From: Candidatus Poribacteria bacterium
GTDB taxonomy: Bacteria > Poribacteria > WGA-4E > UBA9662
Length of the DNA: 64,000 bases
Direction of reading: 5' to 3'
NCBI GenBank assembly: GCA_002709695.1
Contig: PAQF01000057.1
Coordinates: forward strand, 1-64,000
The position numbers and the translations under genes were made by a program. Below are positions 43,433-52,116 of this stretch, piece after piece. Numbering within the stretch: the stretch's first letter is position 1; each line of letters starts with the position of its first letter. Below the pieces are notes generated by a model. It was not told where the DNA came from, did no database searches, and saw nothing but the letters and a program-made list of their open reading frames with translations.

Positions 43433-44917
43433 ATGCTTTTCGGAAGGGAGAAGCTCGCCACAAGATCTGTTGCATCGGTTTTTTTGCTCGCCTACTTTGT
43501 TGTTGGTATTTTCAGCCTACTGTGCGCATTCGTTTATTATACACGACAAATCATCGAACTGAACTGGAATCTTGAAAAGCAGGTCGCTCCCCTTGCTAGC
43601 TTGGCTGCAGAGATTCCAAGTTTAACGGAAGTGGGCTTGCAAAATCGGCTCAATGAATTCATTGTTCAATCTCTCCCCTTGAGTCGCTTATCATTTATTA
43701 TTACAGATAATACCGGTGAGCAAGTCATAACTGCTCGTGGTATTGATCCAGTTATTGAGAGGAAGTTGAACCAGACTCCACAGGTGCCATTTTCTGAGGC
43801 CGAGAGAGACAAAGTTAACATTATACTCGGCCGCATGAAAGACGAAGGTAAGATGAGTACAATTCGTTATATGGTTGAAAATAGGAAAACTTATGGTTAC
43901 ATTTACCATGGTGAAACAGATGTAAACGCCATAGATCAATTGCCTTTTGTGATTACTGATTTGGGGAAAAATCCCCAGAAATGGCAAATCTGGGGAGATC
44001 TAATTCAGCGTAAAGGTTCAGAGCCTAACCAATTTCAACAGGCACAGCAGTTAGTTCGTAACTCCACTTTACAAGATCTTTTTGTACCGATACAGACAAC
44101 GCCGTTGTGGGAAACAGGTTACTTCTATTATCAGAAAGCGCCCTACTATGGCCTAATCGTAATGCCGATTGTCTTAACCGTTGTTTTTTTCGTTTTTCTC
44201 TCACTTGGATTTGTGGCCTTTCGTCAAATTAGAGTTTTTGAGCAGACAGCTATTTGGTCTGGGCTGGCGAAAGAAACTGCTCATCAACTTGGGACGCCAA
44301 TTTCTTCTCTAATTGGATGGGTTGAGTTGCTTGAAGAACGAAGCAGTACGAAAGATGATTCCGCAACTAGTGAGATTCATACTGCTATGCGGAAAGATAC
44401 TGATCGACTTCAGAGTATCACGAAAAGGTTTAGTCGCATTGGGTCTCAACCGAGCAAAAACAAGGCAGATGTCAACCAAATTATCGATGAGGCAGTTGAA
44501 TATTTTCAGAAGCGCCTGCCACGTCACTCGGTGAAAGTCAATATTATGGTCAATCGTGGAGAGATTCCCGAGGTGACTGTCAATCAGGAACTATTGCAGT
44601 GGGTGCTAGAAAATTTAATTCGAAATTCTCTTGATGCAATGGATAAGCCTGTAGGTGTTATTGAAATTAAGTCGAGATATGAGCAAAAGAAAAATTGCGT
44701 TGTTATTGAGTATTATGATAATGGTAAAGGGATTATCCGAGGAAATCAAAAAAAGATCTTTCGACCAGGTATGACGACCAAAAAGCACGGCTGGGGGATG
44801 GGCTTAGCGCTTGTTAAGCGAATTATTGAAGAATACCACCAAGGTCAAATTAGATTAGTAAGAAGCAATCCGAAAGGAACGCAATTTAATGTATTGCTGC
44901 CTGTTGAAAGAAGTTAG
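43433..44917 (+). CDS. membrane sensor histidine kinase, probable partner of the PorX-like regulator
   Basis: A 494-residue protein with a membrane segment near residues 14-36, an extracytoplasmic sensor region to about 238, and a second segment near 240-262. The dimerisation helix has His284 in AKETAHQLGTPI. The catalytic domain shows the N box (NLIRNSLDAM), G1 (DNGKGI), F box (FRPGMTTKKHG) and G2 (GWGMGLALVKR). PorY of Bacteroidetes has a comparable kinase architecture. The gene lies 39 bases upstream of the PorX-like response regulator on the same strand, so the two form a two-component pair. A strong promoter precedes it. PorY identity is inferred from the partner, not the sequence alone. 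Confidence 0.92.
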   Translation: MLFGREKLATRSVASVFLLAYFVVGIFSLLCAFVYYTRQIIELNWNLEKQVAPLASLAAEIPSLTEVGLQNRLNEFIVQSLPLSRLSFIITDNTGEQVITARGIDPVIERKLNQTPQVPFSEAERDKVNIILGRMKDEGKMSTIRYMVENRKTYGYIYHGETDVNAIDQLPFVITDLGKNPQKWQIWGDLIQRKGSEPNQFQQAQQLVRNSTLQDLFVPIQTTPLWETGYFYYQKAPYYGLIVMPIVLTVVFFVFLSLGFVAFRQIRVFEQTAIWSGLAKETAHQLGTPISSLIGWVELLEERSSTKDDSATSEIHTAMRKDTDRLQSITKRFSRIGSQPSKNKADVNQIIDEAVEYFQKRLPRHSVKVNIMVNRGEIPEVTVNQELLQWVLENLIRNSLDAMDKPVGVIEIKSRYEQKKNCVVIEYYDNGKGIIRGNQKKIFRPGMTTKKHGWGMGLALVKRIIEEYHQGQIRLVRSNPKGTQFNVLLPVERS

Positions 44918-44956
44918 ATGATAGCCATAATGCAAGAAGGGATTAAGTAAACAAAA

Positions 44957-46513
44957 ATGCAGTCTGCAACACATAGCATTTTGTGGGTCGATGACGAAAT
45001 AGACGTTTTAGAACCGCATATATGTTCTCTTCGTAGCAAACGTTACTCGGTTACCCCAGTTTCAAATGGGGTTGATGCCGTTGCGATTATTAAAGAATCA
45101 CATTATGACGTGGTAATTCTGGACCAAATGATGCCGGGACAGGATGGGATGGAAACGCTCGATCAAATTCGGCAGGTCAATTCAGCAATACCCGTTATTA
45201 TGGTTACTCAAATTAGCGATGAATTGTTTATTGAGGAGGCATTAGGGAAGCAGATTGACAGTTTCTTAGTCAAACCAGTTGGGGTGGCTCAAATTTTGTC
45301 GACTTTGAAAAGGGTTCTGGATCAAAACAGCATCGTTGAAGGGCAAATTCCACGAAACTACACAGCAAGCTTCAATGAGATTAGAGAGTTGACCCAAGGC
45401 CATCCAAGTTGGAGGACTTGGATAGATGTGTATCTGAAATTACTGTCTTGGGATTTGGCCTTTGATGAATTAGGAGAAACAGGGTTTAAAGAAACACACA
45501 AAGAACAGAGAAAAGAGTGTGAAGCTTTCTTCTCCAGGTATATTGAGGAAAATTATGTTGGTTGGTTACGTCTTAAGGACCGACCAGTTTTATCAGTAGA
45601 CATTTTGAACAAATATGTTATTCCTCATTTGCGTGAAAACAAACAAGTTTATTACATCGTTGTTGATTGTATGCGTCTAGATCATTGGCTAATAATTGAG
45701 CCGATGCTTAGGCAATTCTTCTACATGAATCAAGATTATTATTATTCAATTTTACCGAGTGCTACGCTCTACTCTCGTAATGCCCTCTTTAGTGGGTTGT
45801 TTCCAAGTGAAATTGCTCAGAAATATCCAGAGTACTGGCAAGAGGGGGATGTCGATGAAACAAGCACAAATCGATATGAGAAAAAACTGCTCCAATCAAA
45901 ACTACAACAAGAAGGAATTCAACTAAAACCACAATTAAGATATTTTAAGATTTTTGATGTTAAAGGTGGCAATGAGTTCGTGCGCCAAGTCACTGCTTTC
46001 GATCAGGTTAGTCTTTCGACCTTGGTCGTTAATTTTGTTGATATTTTGACACATCAACGCTCACAATCAGACATTTTGCAACAAATTTCCCCAGATGAAT
46101 CGGCTTTCCGCTCTCTAGTGAAATCATGGTTTACACATTCCGTATTGTTTGAAATCCTCAAAATTATTGCTAAACGAGATGCCATGGTAGTCTTGACTTC
46201 TGATCACGGTTCAACTTTGTGTAACCGTCCCTCCCGCGCCTTTGGCAATCGTGAAACCTCGACAAGTCTTCGGTTTAAATTCGGGGCGAAATTAAGAGCT
46301 GATCAAGCAGTTCACATTGATCGTCCAAATGAATATAAATTACCAGCAGAATCTCCTACCAAAAACTATATTCTTGCCAAAGAAGACCACTATTTTGTCT
46401 ACCCTAATCAGTTTAATGAGTATACGCGGCAATTTCGAGGAGGATTTCAACATGGAGGAATATCAATGGGTGAAATGATTTTGCCGGTTGTTACAATGGT
46501 GCCGCGCGGGTAA
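44957..46513 (+). CDS. porX: PorX-like response regulator with PglZ/alkaline-phosphatase-type output domain
   Basis: A 518-residue protein of the same size as PorX. Residues 1-125 are a receiver domain with the acidic pair at DDE (12-14), Asp56 in VILDQMMPG and Lys106 in FLVKP. After a helical linker, residues 230-510 form a PglZ domain of the alkaline-phosphatase superfamily: VVDCMRLDHW (Asp237), SATLYSRNALFSG with Thr270 as presumed nucleophile, VLTSDHGS and FQHGG. In Porphyromonas and Flavobacterium, PorX controls the type IX secretion system and its PglZ domain is a zinc enzyme acting on oligonucleotides. It is expressed with the kinase upstream and lies beside genes for dockerin, cohesin and sorting-tail proteins. 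Confidence 0.88.
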   Translation: MQSATHSILWVDDEIDVLEPHICSLRSKRYSVTPVSNGVDAVAIIKESHYDVVILDQMMPGQDGMETLDQIRQVNSAIPVIMVTQISDELFIEEALGKQIDSFLVKPVGVAQILSTLKRVLDQNSIVEGQIPRNYTASFNEIRELTQGHPSWRTWIDVYLKLLSWDLAFDELGETGFKETHKEQRKECEAFFSRYIEENYVGWLRLKDRPVLSVDILNKYVIPHLRENKQVYYIVVDCMRLDHWLIIEPMLRQFFYMNQDYYYSILPSATLYSRNALFSGLFPSEIAQKYPEYWQEGDVDETSTNRYEKKLLQSKLQQEGIQLKPQLRYFKIFDVKGGNEFVRQVTAFDQVSLSTLVVNFVDILTHQRSQSDILQQISPDESAFRSLVKSWFTHSVLFEILKIIAKRDAMVVLTSDHGSTLCNRPSRAFGNRETSTSLRFKFGAKLRADQAVHIDRPNEYKLPAESPTKNYILAKEDHYFVYPNQFNEYTRQFRGGFQHGGISMGEMILPVVTMVPRG

Positions 46514-46654
46514 AATGGAGATAGATGAGCATTAAGAGAATATATCTGCTATGAGAAAAGTTTGATGCAATTTTCATGGTGATTTTCTCCTTCTAAAGTG
46601 ACATGAAAACATGATCTCTCCGCCTCCACAAACATCAGTAATTGGAGGTAACTA

Positions 46655-48202
46655 ATGAAGAAAGAAATTCTTATCTCTGAAGATCAGTATGAATCAAGGT
46701 GTGCTATTCTTGAAAATGGCTTACTCAGCGAAATTTATATTGAACGTCAGAATGAACAGCGGGTTCTAGCCAACATATATAAGGGACGTGTTGACAATGT
46801 TCTTCCCGGTATGCAGATTGCTTTTGTCGAGATCGGTCTTGAAAAACATGGTTTCTTACATGCGTCGGATATTGAGTATAGTTTCGAAGATATCGAAGAT
46901 GAAAATGCGTCTACTAAGATATATACTGATTCAGATGGTTCTCCATTACGTAGCCGGCGAAGGAGAAGTGAACCTGCGATTACTGATGTCATTGAAACTG
47001 GCCAAGAAATTCTCGTGCAAGTTGCTAAAGCTGCAATGGGTACAAAAGGTGCCCGTATTACAAGTACCATTTCCCTTCCAGGTAAGTATGTCGTTTATCT
47101 TCCCACTTCATCAAGCGTTGGTATATCGCGACGAATTGAATCTGCAAAGGAAAGGCAGCGTTTAAAAGATCTAGTTCAGTCTTTTAGGCCTGACACTGAG
47201 GGCGGGTTCATTATTCGGACAGCAGCTGAAGGTAAGAGCGAGGAGAATCTCTCTGCTGAGATTGCCTATCTTCTAAATACTTGGAAAAGAATTAGCCAAA
47301 AGGCTAGTCGTGCTAATGCTCCAAGTTTAATTCATAGAGACCTTGGGTTTACTGAGCGGATTATACGCGATTATTTTAACAGTGATGTTAACGAATTGAT
47401 TATTGATTCTAAGTCGCAATACGATACAGCCATTAATTATTTTACTCTGTTGTTGCCTGAATTTAAGTCTCGTGTGAAATTTTACAAAACGAAATCTATC
47501 TCGATGATGGAGAAATTCGGTATTGAAACAGGACTGAAAAAAGCACTGGGGCGTAAAGTTTGGTTGCGCAGTGGAGCATATATCATAATCGAGCAAACTG
47601 AGGCAATGGTTTCAATTGATGTTAATACAGGGAAATTTACGGGAGAGAGCGATGCCGATAGTACCATATTGAAAGCAAATCTAGAAGCAGCTGAGGAAAT
47701 TGTGCGCCAGTTGCGCTTGAGGGATCTTGGCGGTATTGTAGTTATTGATTTCATTGATATGGATCGCCATGAGGATCGAAAGAAAGTTTATCAAGCATTA
47801 CAGCAGGAAATCAAAAAGGATCGTGCTAAGACAAATATACTCAGGATTTCTGAACTCGGACTGGTGGAAATGACCCGTCAGCGTACCCGTCCGAGTATAG
47901 GAAGTGTTCTTACTCAGCTATGTCCGTACTGTGACGGGCATGGTTTCGTTCTATCTGTTGACACTGTAGTGACTAATGTTCTGCGGACAATTAAAAGAGT
48001 CGCCCGAGGATCTAAGAAAAAGGATTTTAAGGTTGTTGCCAATGAATTAGTTGTATCCCGCCTTCTCGATCGACGATCAAAATTGATACAGCAGCTTAAT
48101 CGAGAAATGAATCTTCGTGTTCAAATTGAGGGTAATATTGATTTACATCTTGAGGATTATCAGATCTTGGATGAACATAATCGGCAAGTTCGCCTAGATT
48201 AA
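46655..48202 (+). CDS. rng: ribonuclease E/G family endoribonuclease
   Basis: A 515-residue protein with an S1-like RNA-binding part (NIYKGRVDNVLPGMQIAFVEIG), the Mg-binding catalytic aspartates in VSIDVNTGKFTG and VVIDFIDM, and the zinc-link CPYCDGHG near residue 431. Length fits RNase G or a short RNase E lacking the degradosome scaffold. It processes rRNA and starts mRNA decay by cutting 5'-monophosphorylated AU-rich RNA. GGAGG lies 8 bases before the ATG. It precedes the rplU-rpmA genes, an arrangement common in bacteria, but those genes have their own consensus promoter right after its stop. Confidence 0.95.
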   Translation: MKKEILISEDQYESRCAILENGLLSEIYIERQNEQRVLANIYKGRVDNVLPGMQIAFVEIGLEKHGFLHASDIEYSFEDIEDENASTKIYTDSDGSPLRSRRRRSEPAITDVIETGQEILVQVAKAAMGTKGARITSTISLPGKYVVYLPTSSSVGISRRIESAKERQRLKDLVQSFRPDTEGGFIIRTAAEGKSEENLSAEIAYLLNTWKRISQKASRANAPSLIHRDLGFTERIIRDYFNSDVNELIIDSKSQYDTAINYFTLLLPEFKSRVKFYKTKSISMMEKFGIETGLKKALGRKVWLRSGAYIIIEQTEAMVSIDVNTGKFTGESDADSTILKANLEAAEEIVRQLRLRDLGGIVVIDFIDMDRHEDRKKVYQALQQEIKKDRAKTNILRISELGLVEMTRQRTRPSIGSVLTQLCPYCDGHGFVLSVDTVVTNVLRTIKRVARGSKKKDFKVVANELVVSRLLDRRSKLIQQLNREMNLRVQIEGNIDLHLEDYQILDEHNRQVRLD

Positions 48203-48204
48203 AT

Positions 48205-48234
48205 TTGACATATTAAGGAATTGTTTGATATAAT
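48205..48234 (+). promoter_or_regulatory. consensus sigma-70 promoter of rplU-rpmA
   Basis: TTGACA at 48205-48210 and TATAAT at 48229-48234, both perfect consensus, with an 18-base spacer. It begins 3 bases after the RNase stop and lies 44 bases upstream of rplU. Confidence 0.75.
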
Positions 48235-48277
48235 CGAAAGTTAGGTTTTATTTCGGATAGATCATGAGGGATTTTAA

Positions 48278-48592
48278 ATGTACGCAGTTTTTGCCTCTGG
48301 TGGTAAGCAACATCGGGTCGAAGTTGGTATGCTAATCGATATAGAGAAGTTAGATGTGTCTATCGGTGAAATTGTCAATTTTTCTAATGTCTTGGTTGTT
48401 TCTGATGATGAGGGAGATCTCCAAGTCGGGTTACCATATCTTGAGAATGCAACTATTACTGGTGAGGTAGTGAAACAGACGAAAGGCAAGAAGATTCTCG
48501 TTTTTAAATCAAAGAGGCGTAAAGGTTACAGTCGGAGACGTGGGCACAGGCAGAATCTTACTCGAATCAGGATAACCGGCATTGAAAGTTAG
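48278..48592 (+). CDS. rplU: 50S ribosomal protein L21
   Basis: A 104-residue protein of normal L21 length. It starts [15 protein letters not shown], the family's opening, and ends with the basic rRNA-binding segment [17 protein letters not shown]. It binds 23S rRNA in the large subunit. It is transcribed from the consensus promoter at 48205 and lies 40 bases before rpmA; GAGGG at 48267 precedes the ATG. Confidence 0.97.
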   Translation: MYAVFASGGKQHRVEVGMLIDIEKLDVSIGEIVNFSNVLVVSDDEGDLQVGLPYLENATITGEVVKQTKGKKILVFKSKRRKGYSRRRGHRQNLTRIRITGIES

Positions 48593-48632
48593 ACCATTAT
48601 GCATTATGTTGAAAATTTTAAAGGAGACGTAA

Positions 48633-48899
48633 ATGGCGCATAAAAAAGGGGGGGGTAGCACCTCAAATGGCCGCGATAGCACATCTAAGCGCCTTGGAGT
48701 AAAAAAATACTCAGGTTCTAAGGTCTTAGCTGGGAACATCATTATTCGCCAGCGGGGAACAAAAATTCATCCAGGGAATAATGTGGGGCTTGGAAACGAC
48801 CACACCATCTTCTCAAAAATTGAAGGTTACGTTCGTTTTGAACGCAAGGATAAATATCGTAAGCAAGTGAGTGTATACACTCAACGACCTGATTTCTAA
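48633..48899 (+). CDS. rpmA: 50S ribosomal protein L27
   Basis: An 88-residue protein with the standard L27 start [16 protein letters not shown], then [22 protein letters not shown] and [11 protein letters not shown]. It has no N-terminal extension of the kind removed by Prp protease in Firmicutes. It lies in the peptidyl-transferase region of the large subunit. AAGGAG precedes the ATG, and an intrinsic terminator follows 33 bases after the stop. Confidence 0.97.
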   Translation: MAHKKGGGSTSNGRDSTSKRLGVKKYSGSKVLAGNIIIRQRGTKIHPGNNVGLGNDHTIFSKIEGYVRFERKDKYRKQVSVYTQRPDF

Positions 48900-48931
48900 A
48901 TTTAATTGCTGAAGAAGCATTGTAATATCAT

Positions 48932-48963
48932 AAAGCCCCGCGTTTCAATGGGGCTTTTTTTGT
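48932..48963 (+). terminator. Rho-independent terminator after rpmA
   Basis: An 8-base-pair stem, AAAGCCCC at 48932-48939 pairing with GGGGCTTT at 48950-48957, and a T run to about 48961. It ends the rplU-rpmA transcript before obgE. Confidence 0.88.
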
Positions 48964-49039
48964 AATCTGCGGTGGATTTTCATTCTCTGGCAGCCGAATT
49001 TCTTTATAGCTCGTTCCGATTTAATTCCAAGAATAAGCC

Positions 49040-50326
49040 ATGGATTTAGATAAAGCCAAGATTTATGTGACAGGAGGGAAAGGTGGGGATGGATGCATTA
49101 GTTTCCGCCGTGAGAAGTATATTCCTCGAGGTGGACCAAATGGTGGGGATGGTGGAAATGGAGGTAGTATAGTCTTAGAAGCTACCGCAGGGATGACTAC
49201 GCTTATAGATCTTCGTTATAAGCCACATCAAACAGCTGATAATGGTCAACATGGTATGGGAAAATTGAGGAATGGTGGGAGTGCAGAGGATCGGGTTGTT
49301 AAGGTTCCTGTAGGTACCATTGTTCGTGTTCATAATTCGGATGAGATTGTTTCTGACTTAGATAAAGTTGGTCAATCTTTCGTTGCAGCCCAAGGAGGAA
49401 TTGGAGGTCGGGGTAACGCCCATTTCCGCAGTTCAACTTTTCAAACACCTCGTGTTGCTGAAAAGGGAGAACCGGGTGAAGAACGTACTCTAGATCTTGA
49501 AGTTAAGTTGATCGCTGACGTTGGGCTAGTCGGTTTCCCAAATGCGGGAAAGTCAACGCTGCTCTCAAGAACCTCTGCTGCCAAGCCCAAAATTGCTGAT
49601 TATCCATTTACAACGCTGACACCAAATCTCGGTGTTGTCCGAATTGCTAGCGATAAGAACTTTCTCTTAGCTGATATTCCTGGTTTAATTGATGGTGCAC
49701 ACACTGGCTCTGGTCTTGGGCATGATTTCCTTCGTCACATTGAGCGTACTAAAATACTGATCCATGTTATTGATGTCTCAGCTAGTGATGGGCGAGATCC
49801 AATTGAAGACTTCGAGCAGATTAATAAAGAACTTTTTCTCTATAATAAGCGCTTAGCTCGTACCCCACAATTAGTTGCTCTAAACAAAACAGATCTACCT
49901 GTCGCTCAAGATCATCTCCGGGAGATTTTGGGATATTTTGGCAAACGGAAAGTCTATGAAATATCTGCTTTAACGGGGCAGGGTGTCAACACGCTCATGA
50001 CATCAGCATATCGATTGTTGGATCGTATCAATAAAGAGTTTCAAAAGAAAAATCCTCAACAGAAACCTGTGACGATAAAAGAATCGAGGCCCAAAGAAAA
50101 GATAAAAGTAGTACATAAGAAAGGTCGTTTTTTTTTAGAAGGGAGAGAGGTAAGACGAGCCGCTTTGATGACAGATTTTGGGAATGAACAAGCAATTGTG
50201 ATGTTTTATCGGAAGTTGAAAAAAATGGGAGCTATTAATGCTCTGATAAAAGCTGGTGTACAAGAAGGGGCTACTGTTCAAATTGATGAATTCGAATTTA
50301 CATTCAACCAAAACCCAAATGATTGA
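49040..50326 (+). CDS. obgE: GTPase Obg/CgtA
   Basis: A 428-residue protein with all three Obg domains. The glycine-rich N-terminal fold (1-158) includes GGKGGDGCISFRRE and GGPNGGDGGNGG. The G domain has G1 GFPNAGKSTLLS, G3 DIPGLIDGA and G4 NKTD. The C-terminal OCT-type domain covers about 345-425. Obg is an essential GTPase in late 50S ribosome assembly and stress control. Clustering behind rplU-rpmA is the usual bacterial order. The terminator at 48932 means that it needs read-through or its own promoter. Its stop overlaps the proposed proB start. Confidence 0.96.
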   Translation: MDLDKAKIYVTGGKGGDGCISFRREKYIPRGGPNGGDGGNGGSIVLEATAGMTTLIDLRYKPHQTADNGQHGMGKLRNGGSAEDRVVKVPVGTIVRVHNSDEIVSDLDKVGQSFVAAQGGIGGRGNAHFRSSTFQTPRVAEKGEPGEERTLDLEVKLIADVGLVGFPNAGKSTLLSRTSAAKPKIADYPFTTLTPNLGVVRIASDKNFLLADIPGLIDGAHTGSGLGHDFLRHIERTKILIHVIDVSASDGRDPIEDFEQINKELFLYNKRLARTPQLVALNKTDLPVAQDHLREILGYFGKRKVYEISALTGQGVNTLMTSAYRLLDRINKEFQKKNPQQKPVTIKESRPKEKIKVVHKKGRFFLEGREVRRAALMTDFGNEQAIVMFYRKLKKMGAINALIKAGVQEGATVQIDEFEFTFNQNPND

Positions 50327-51449
50327 ATTTGACCGAAAACAGTTAATGGCATCGGTCAAACGCGTGGTAGTAAAGGTTGGCAGTTCGACACTATCAAGGA
50401 ATTCTGAACTTTCTAGCGAGCGGTTAGACCATCTTACATATGATCTAACAAAATTAAAACAGAGAGGCACTGAGGTTGTACTTGTTACCTCTGGTGCCAT
50501 TCTTGCTGGTGGACGACAACTTGGATTTAACCAGCGTCCTGGGACAATACCTGAATTACAAGCGTCTGCTGCTGTCGGTCAAATTCAATTGATGCAAGCA
50601 TATCAGTCACGACTACAGCAATATGGTCAAATTCCTGCTATGGCATTATTAACACAGGAGGACTTTACCAGTCGACAACGTTATGTGCACATAAGTGATA
50701 CGCTTCTTACCTTGCTTAGGTTAGGGGCTATACCAATAATCAATGAAAATGATACTGTTACAGTTGATGAAATTAAGGTGGGCGATAATGACACTCTTGC
50801 TGCCTATGTAACCAATTTAATTGATGCATATCTGCTGATTATTTTATCTGACCAGAAAGGTTTTTACACTGCTGACCCACGTACGGATATAGATGCAAAA
50901 TTAATAAATGTTGTTTCCAAGATTGATGATACAATTCGTGTGTTAGCAGGAAAGTCTAGTACTGATGAGGGCACTGGAGGGATGATAACGAAACTTTTGG
51001 CTGCCGAAATTGTAACAGGTTCTGGTGGGTTGATGGTGTTAGCTGACGGATCTGAGAAAAATATTCTAAATCGCATTTTGGATGGTGAAGCGATTGGGAG
51101 CCTTTTTTTACCGCAAAAGCGAATATCCTCACGTCACCGTTGGATTGCTTACTCGAGACCGCCAAAAGGTCAGGTTTTTGTTGATGAAGGAGCGCATCAT
51201 GCTTTGTTAAATCATGGTGGTAGTCTCTTACCATGTGGTGTAAGAGAAATTACTGGGGATTTCGAGTTTGGTGATACCATTTCGTGTCGAGATCAGAACG
51301 ACAAGGAATTTGCCAGAGGTTTAGTTAACTATAATACTCAAGAAGCTCAACGGATTATTGGGAAAAATACACATGAGATTGAACAAGTCCTCGGTTATCA
51401 TCATTATGATGAAATAATCCATCGTGATAATTTGGTACTAATCTCTTAA
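50319..51449 (+). CDS. proB: glutamate 5-kinase
   Basis: A protein of about 376 residues with the amino acid kinase fold: VVVKVGSSTLSR, SGAILAGGR, NENDTV and GTGGMITKL, followed by a C-terminal PUA domain from about residue 280 (GQVFVDEGAHHALL). It phosphorylates glutamate as the first step of proline synthesis, with feedback inhibition by proline in most bacteria. The frame is open from 50256, deep inside obgE. I place the start at the ATG at 50319, which overlaps the obgE stop by 8 bases; a second ATG at 50346 is also possible. proA is not in the window. Confidence 0.93.
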   Translation: MIEFDRKQLMASVKRVVVKVGSSTLSRNSELSSERLDHLTYDLTKLKQRGTEVVLVTSGAILAGGRQLGFNQRPGTIPELQASAAVGQIQLMQAYQSRLQQYGQIPAMALLTQEDFTSRQRYVHISDTLLTLLRLGAIPIINENDTVTVDEIKVGDNDTLAAYVTNLIDAYLLIILSDQKGFYTADPRTDIDAKLINVVSKIDDTIRVLAGKSSTDEGTGGMITKLLAAEIVTGSGGLMVLADGSEKNILNRILDGEAIGSLFLPQKRISSRHRWIAYSRPPKGQVFVDEGAHHALLNHGGSLLPCGVREITGDFEFGDTISCRDQNDKEFARGLVNYNTQEAQRIIGKNTHEIEQVLGYHHYDEIIHRDNLVLIS

Positions 51450-51600
51450 AGGAAACCTTATTATTCTTTTGTTGGAAAAAATAATTAGATGTACGATTGT
51501 GGGCTTGATTTATGTGTTATTTTAGATTGAAACTAGATAGTAGAGTTGCTATTATTCAGTGAATTAAATCAATCTTTTTAAGGTAGTCAGGAGGGGCGTT

Positions 51601-52116
51601 GTGCAAAAAGTGTTTGACATGACCAGTATCCGTCAAAAATATCCAAATCGTTGGTTGTTATTGATTATATATAGTTATGAGGATGGTCAACCAGTTTCTG
51701 GAAGGGTACTTGCCTACTCAAAGTCTCGCACAAAAGTCTATGATGCGCGAACAAGGACCAGAACGCATAATCCCGACTTAGATATGCGGATTGTGTTTAC
51801 CGGAGATCAGGAGGAACTGGAAAAGGCAAGCCCGGATTTAGATTTGAGTTTGGCGATGGCGGAAGGTGAGAATCATGCTTTACTGTCATCTTTCCTTTTT
51901 GCTGAGGATATGGAGAAAGCTCTTGCAGCAGCTGAATTGAAGAAGAAACAGATCTCAGATTTGGAAAGAATCTATAAAGAACAAAACGTTGCTAATACAT
52001 CTGCGAATTGGCATAATGCTTATCAGTCTGCGGTTGATAAAAAAACGGTTCCTAATCAAGCGAAGGCCTCAGATGAAAACGTCATCCGGAATCGAAAGAA
52101 GCCAACTGATGAATAA
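51601..52116 (+). CDS. uncharacterised 171-residue protein, coupled to a secreted repeat protein
   Basis: A GTG-start gene with AGGAGGGG seven bases upstream, so translation is well supported. Residues 1-65 contain IRQKYPNRWLLLIIY and VSGRVLAYSKSR, a compact alpha/beta-looking unit that I have no firm name for. Residues 80-130 form a helical, Glu/Lys-rich stretch (AEDMEKALAAAELKKKQ) that may be a coiled coil, and the rest is polar and disordered-looking. No signal peptide is present, so it is cytoplasmic. Its last 8 bases overlap the start of the next gene, and the two are translationally coupled. Function not predicted. Confidence 0.75.
   Translation: MQKVFDMTSIRQKYPNRWLLLIIYSYEDGQPVSGRVLAYSKSRTKVYDARTRTRTHNPDLDMRIVFTGDQEELEKASPDLDLSLAMAEGENHALLSSFLFAEDMEKALAAAELKKKQISDLERIYKEQNVANTSANWHNAYQSAVDKKTVPNQAKASDENVIRNRKKPTDE

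Noticed and set aside
50256-50318. Longer N-terminus of ProB inside obgE
   Set aside because: It would overlap obgE by over 70 bases and adds residues not seen in glutamate kinases.
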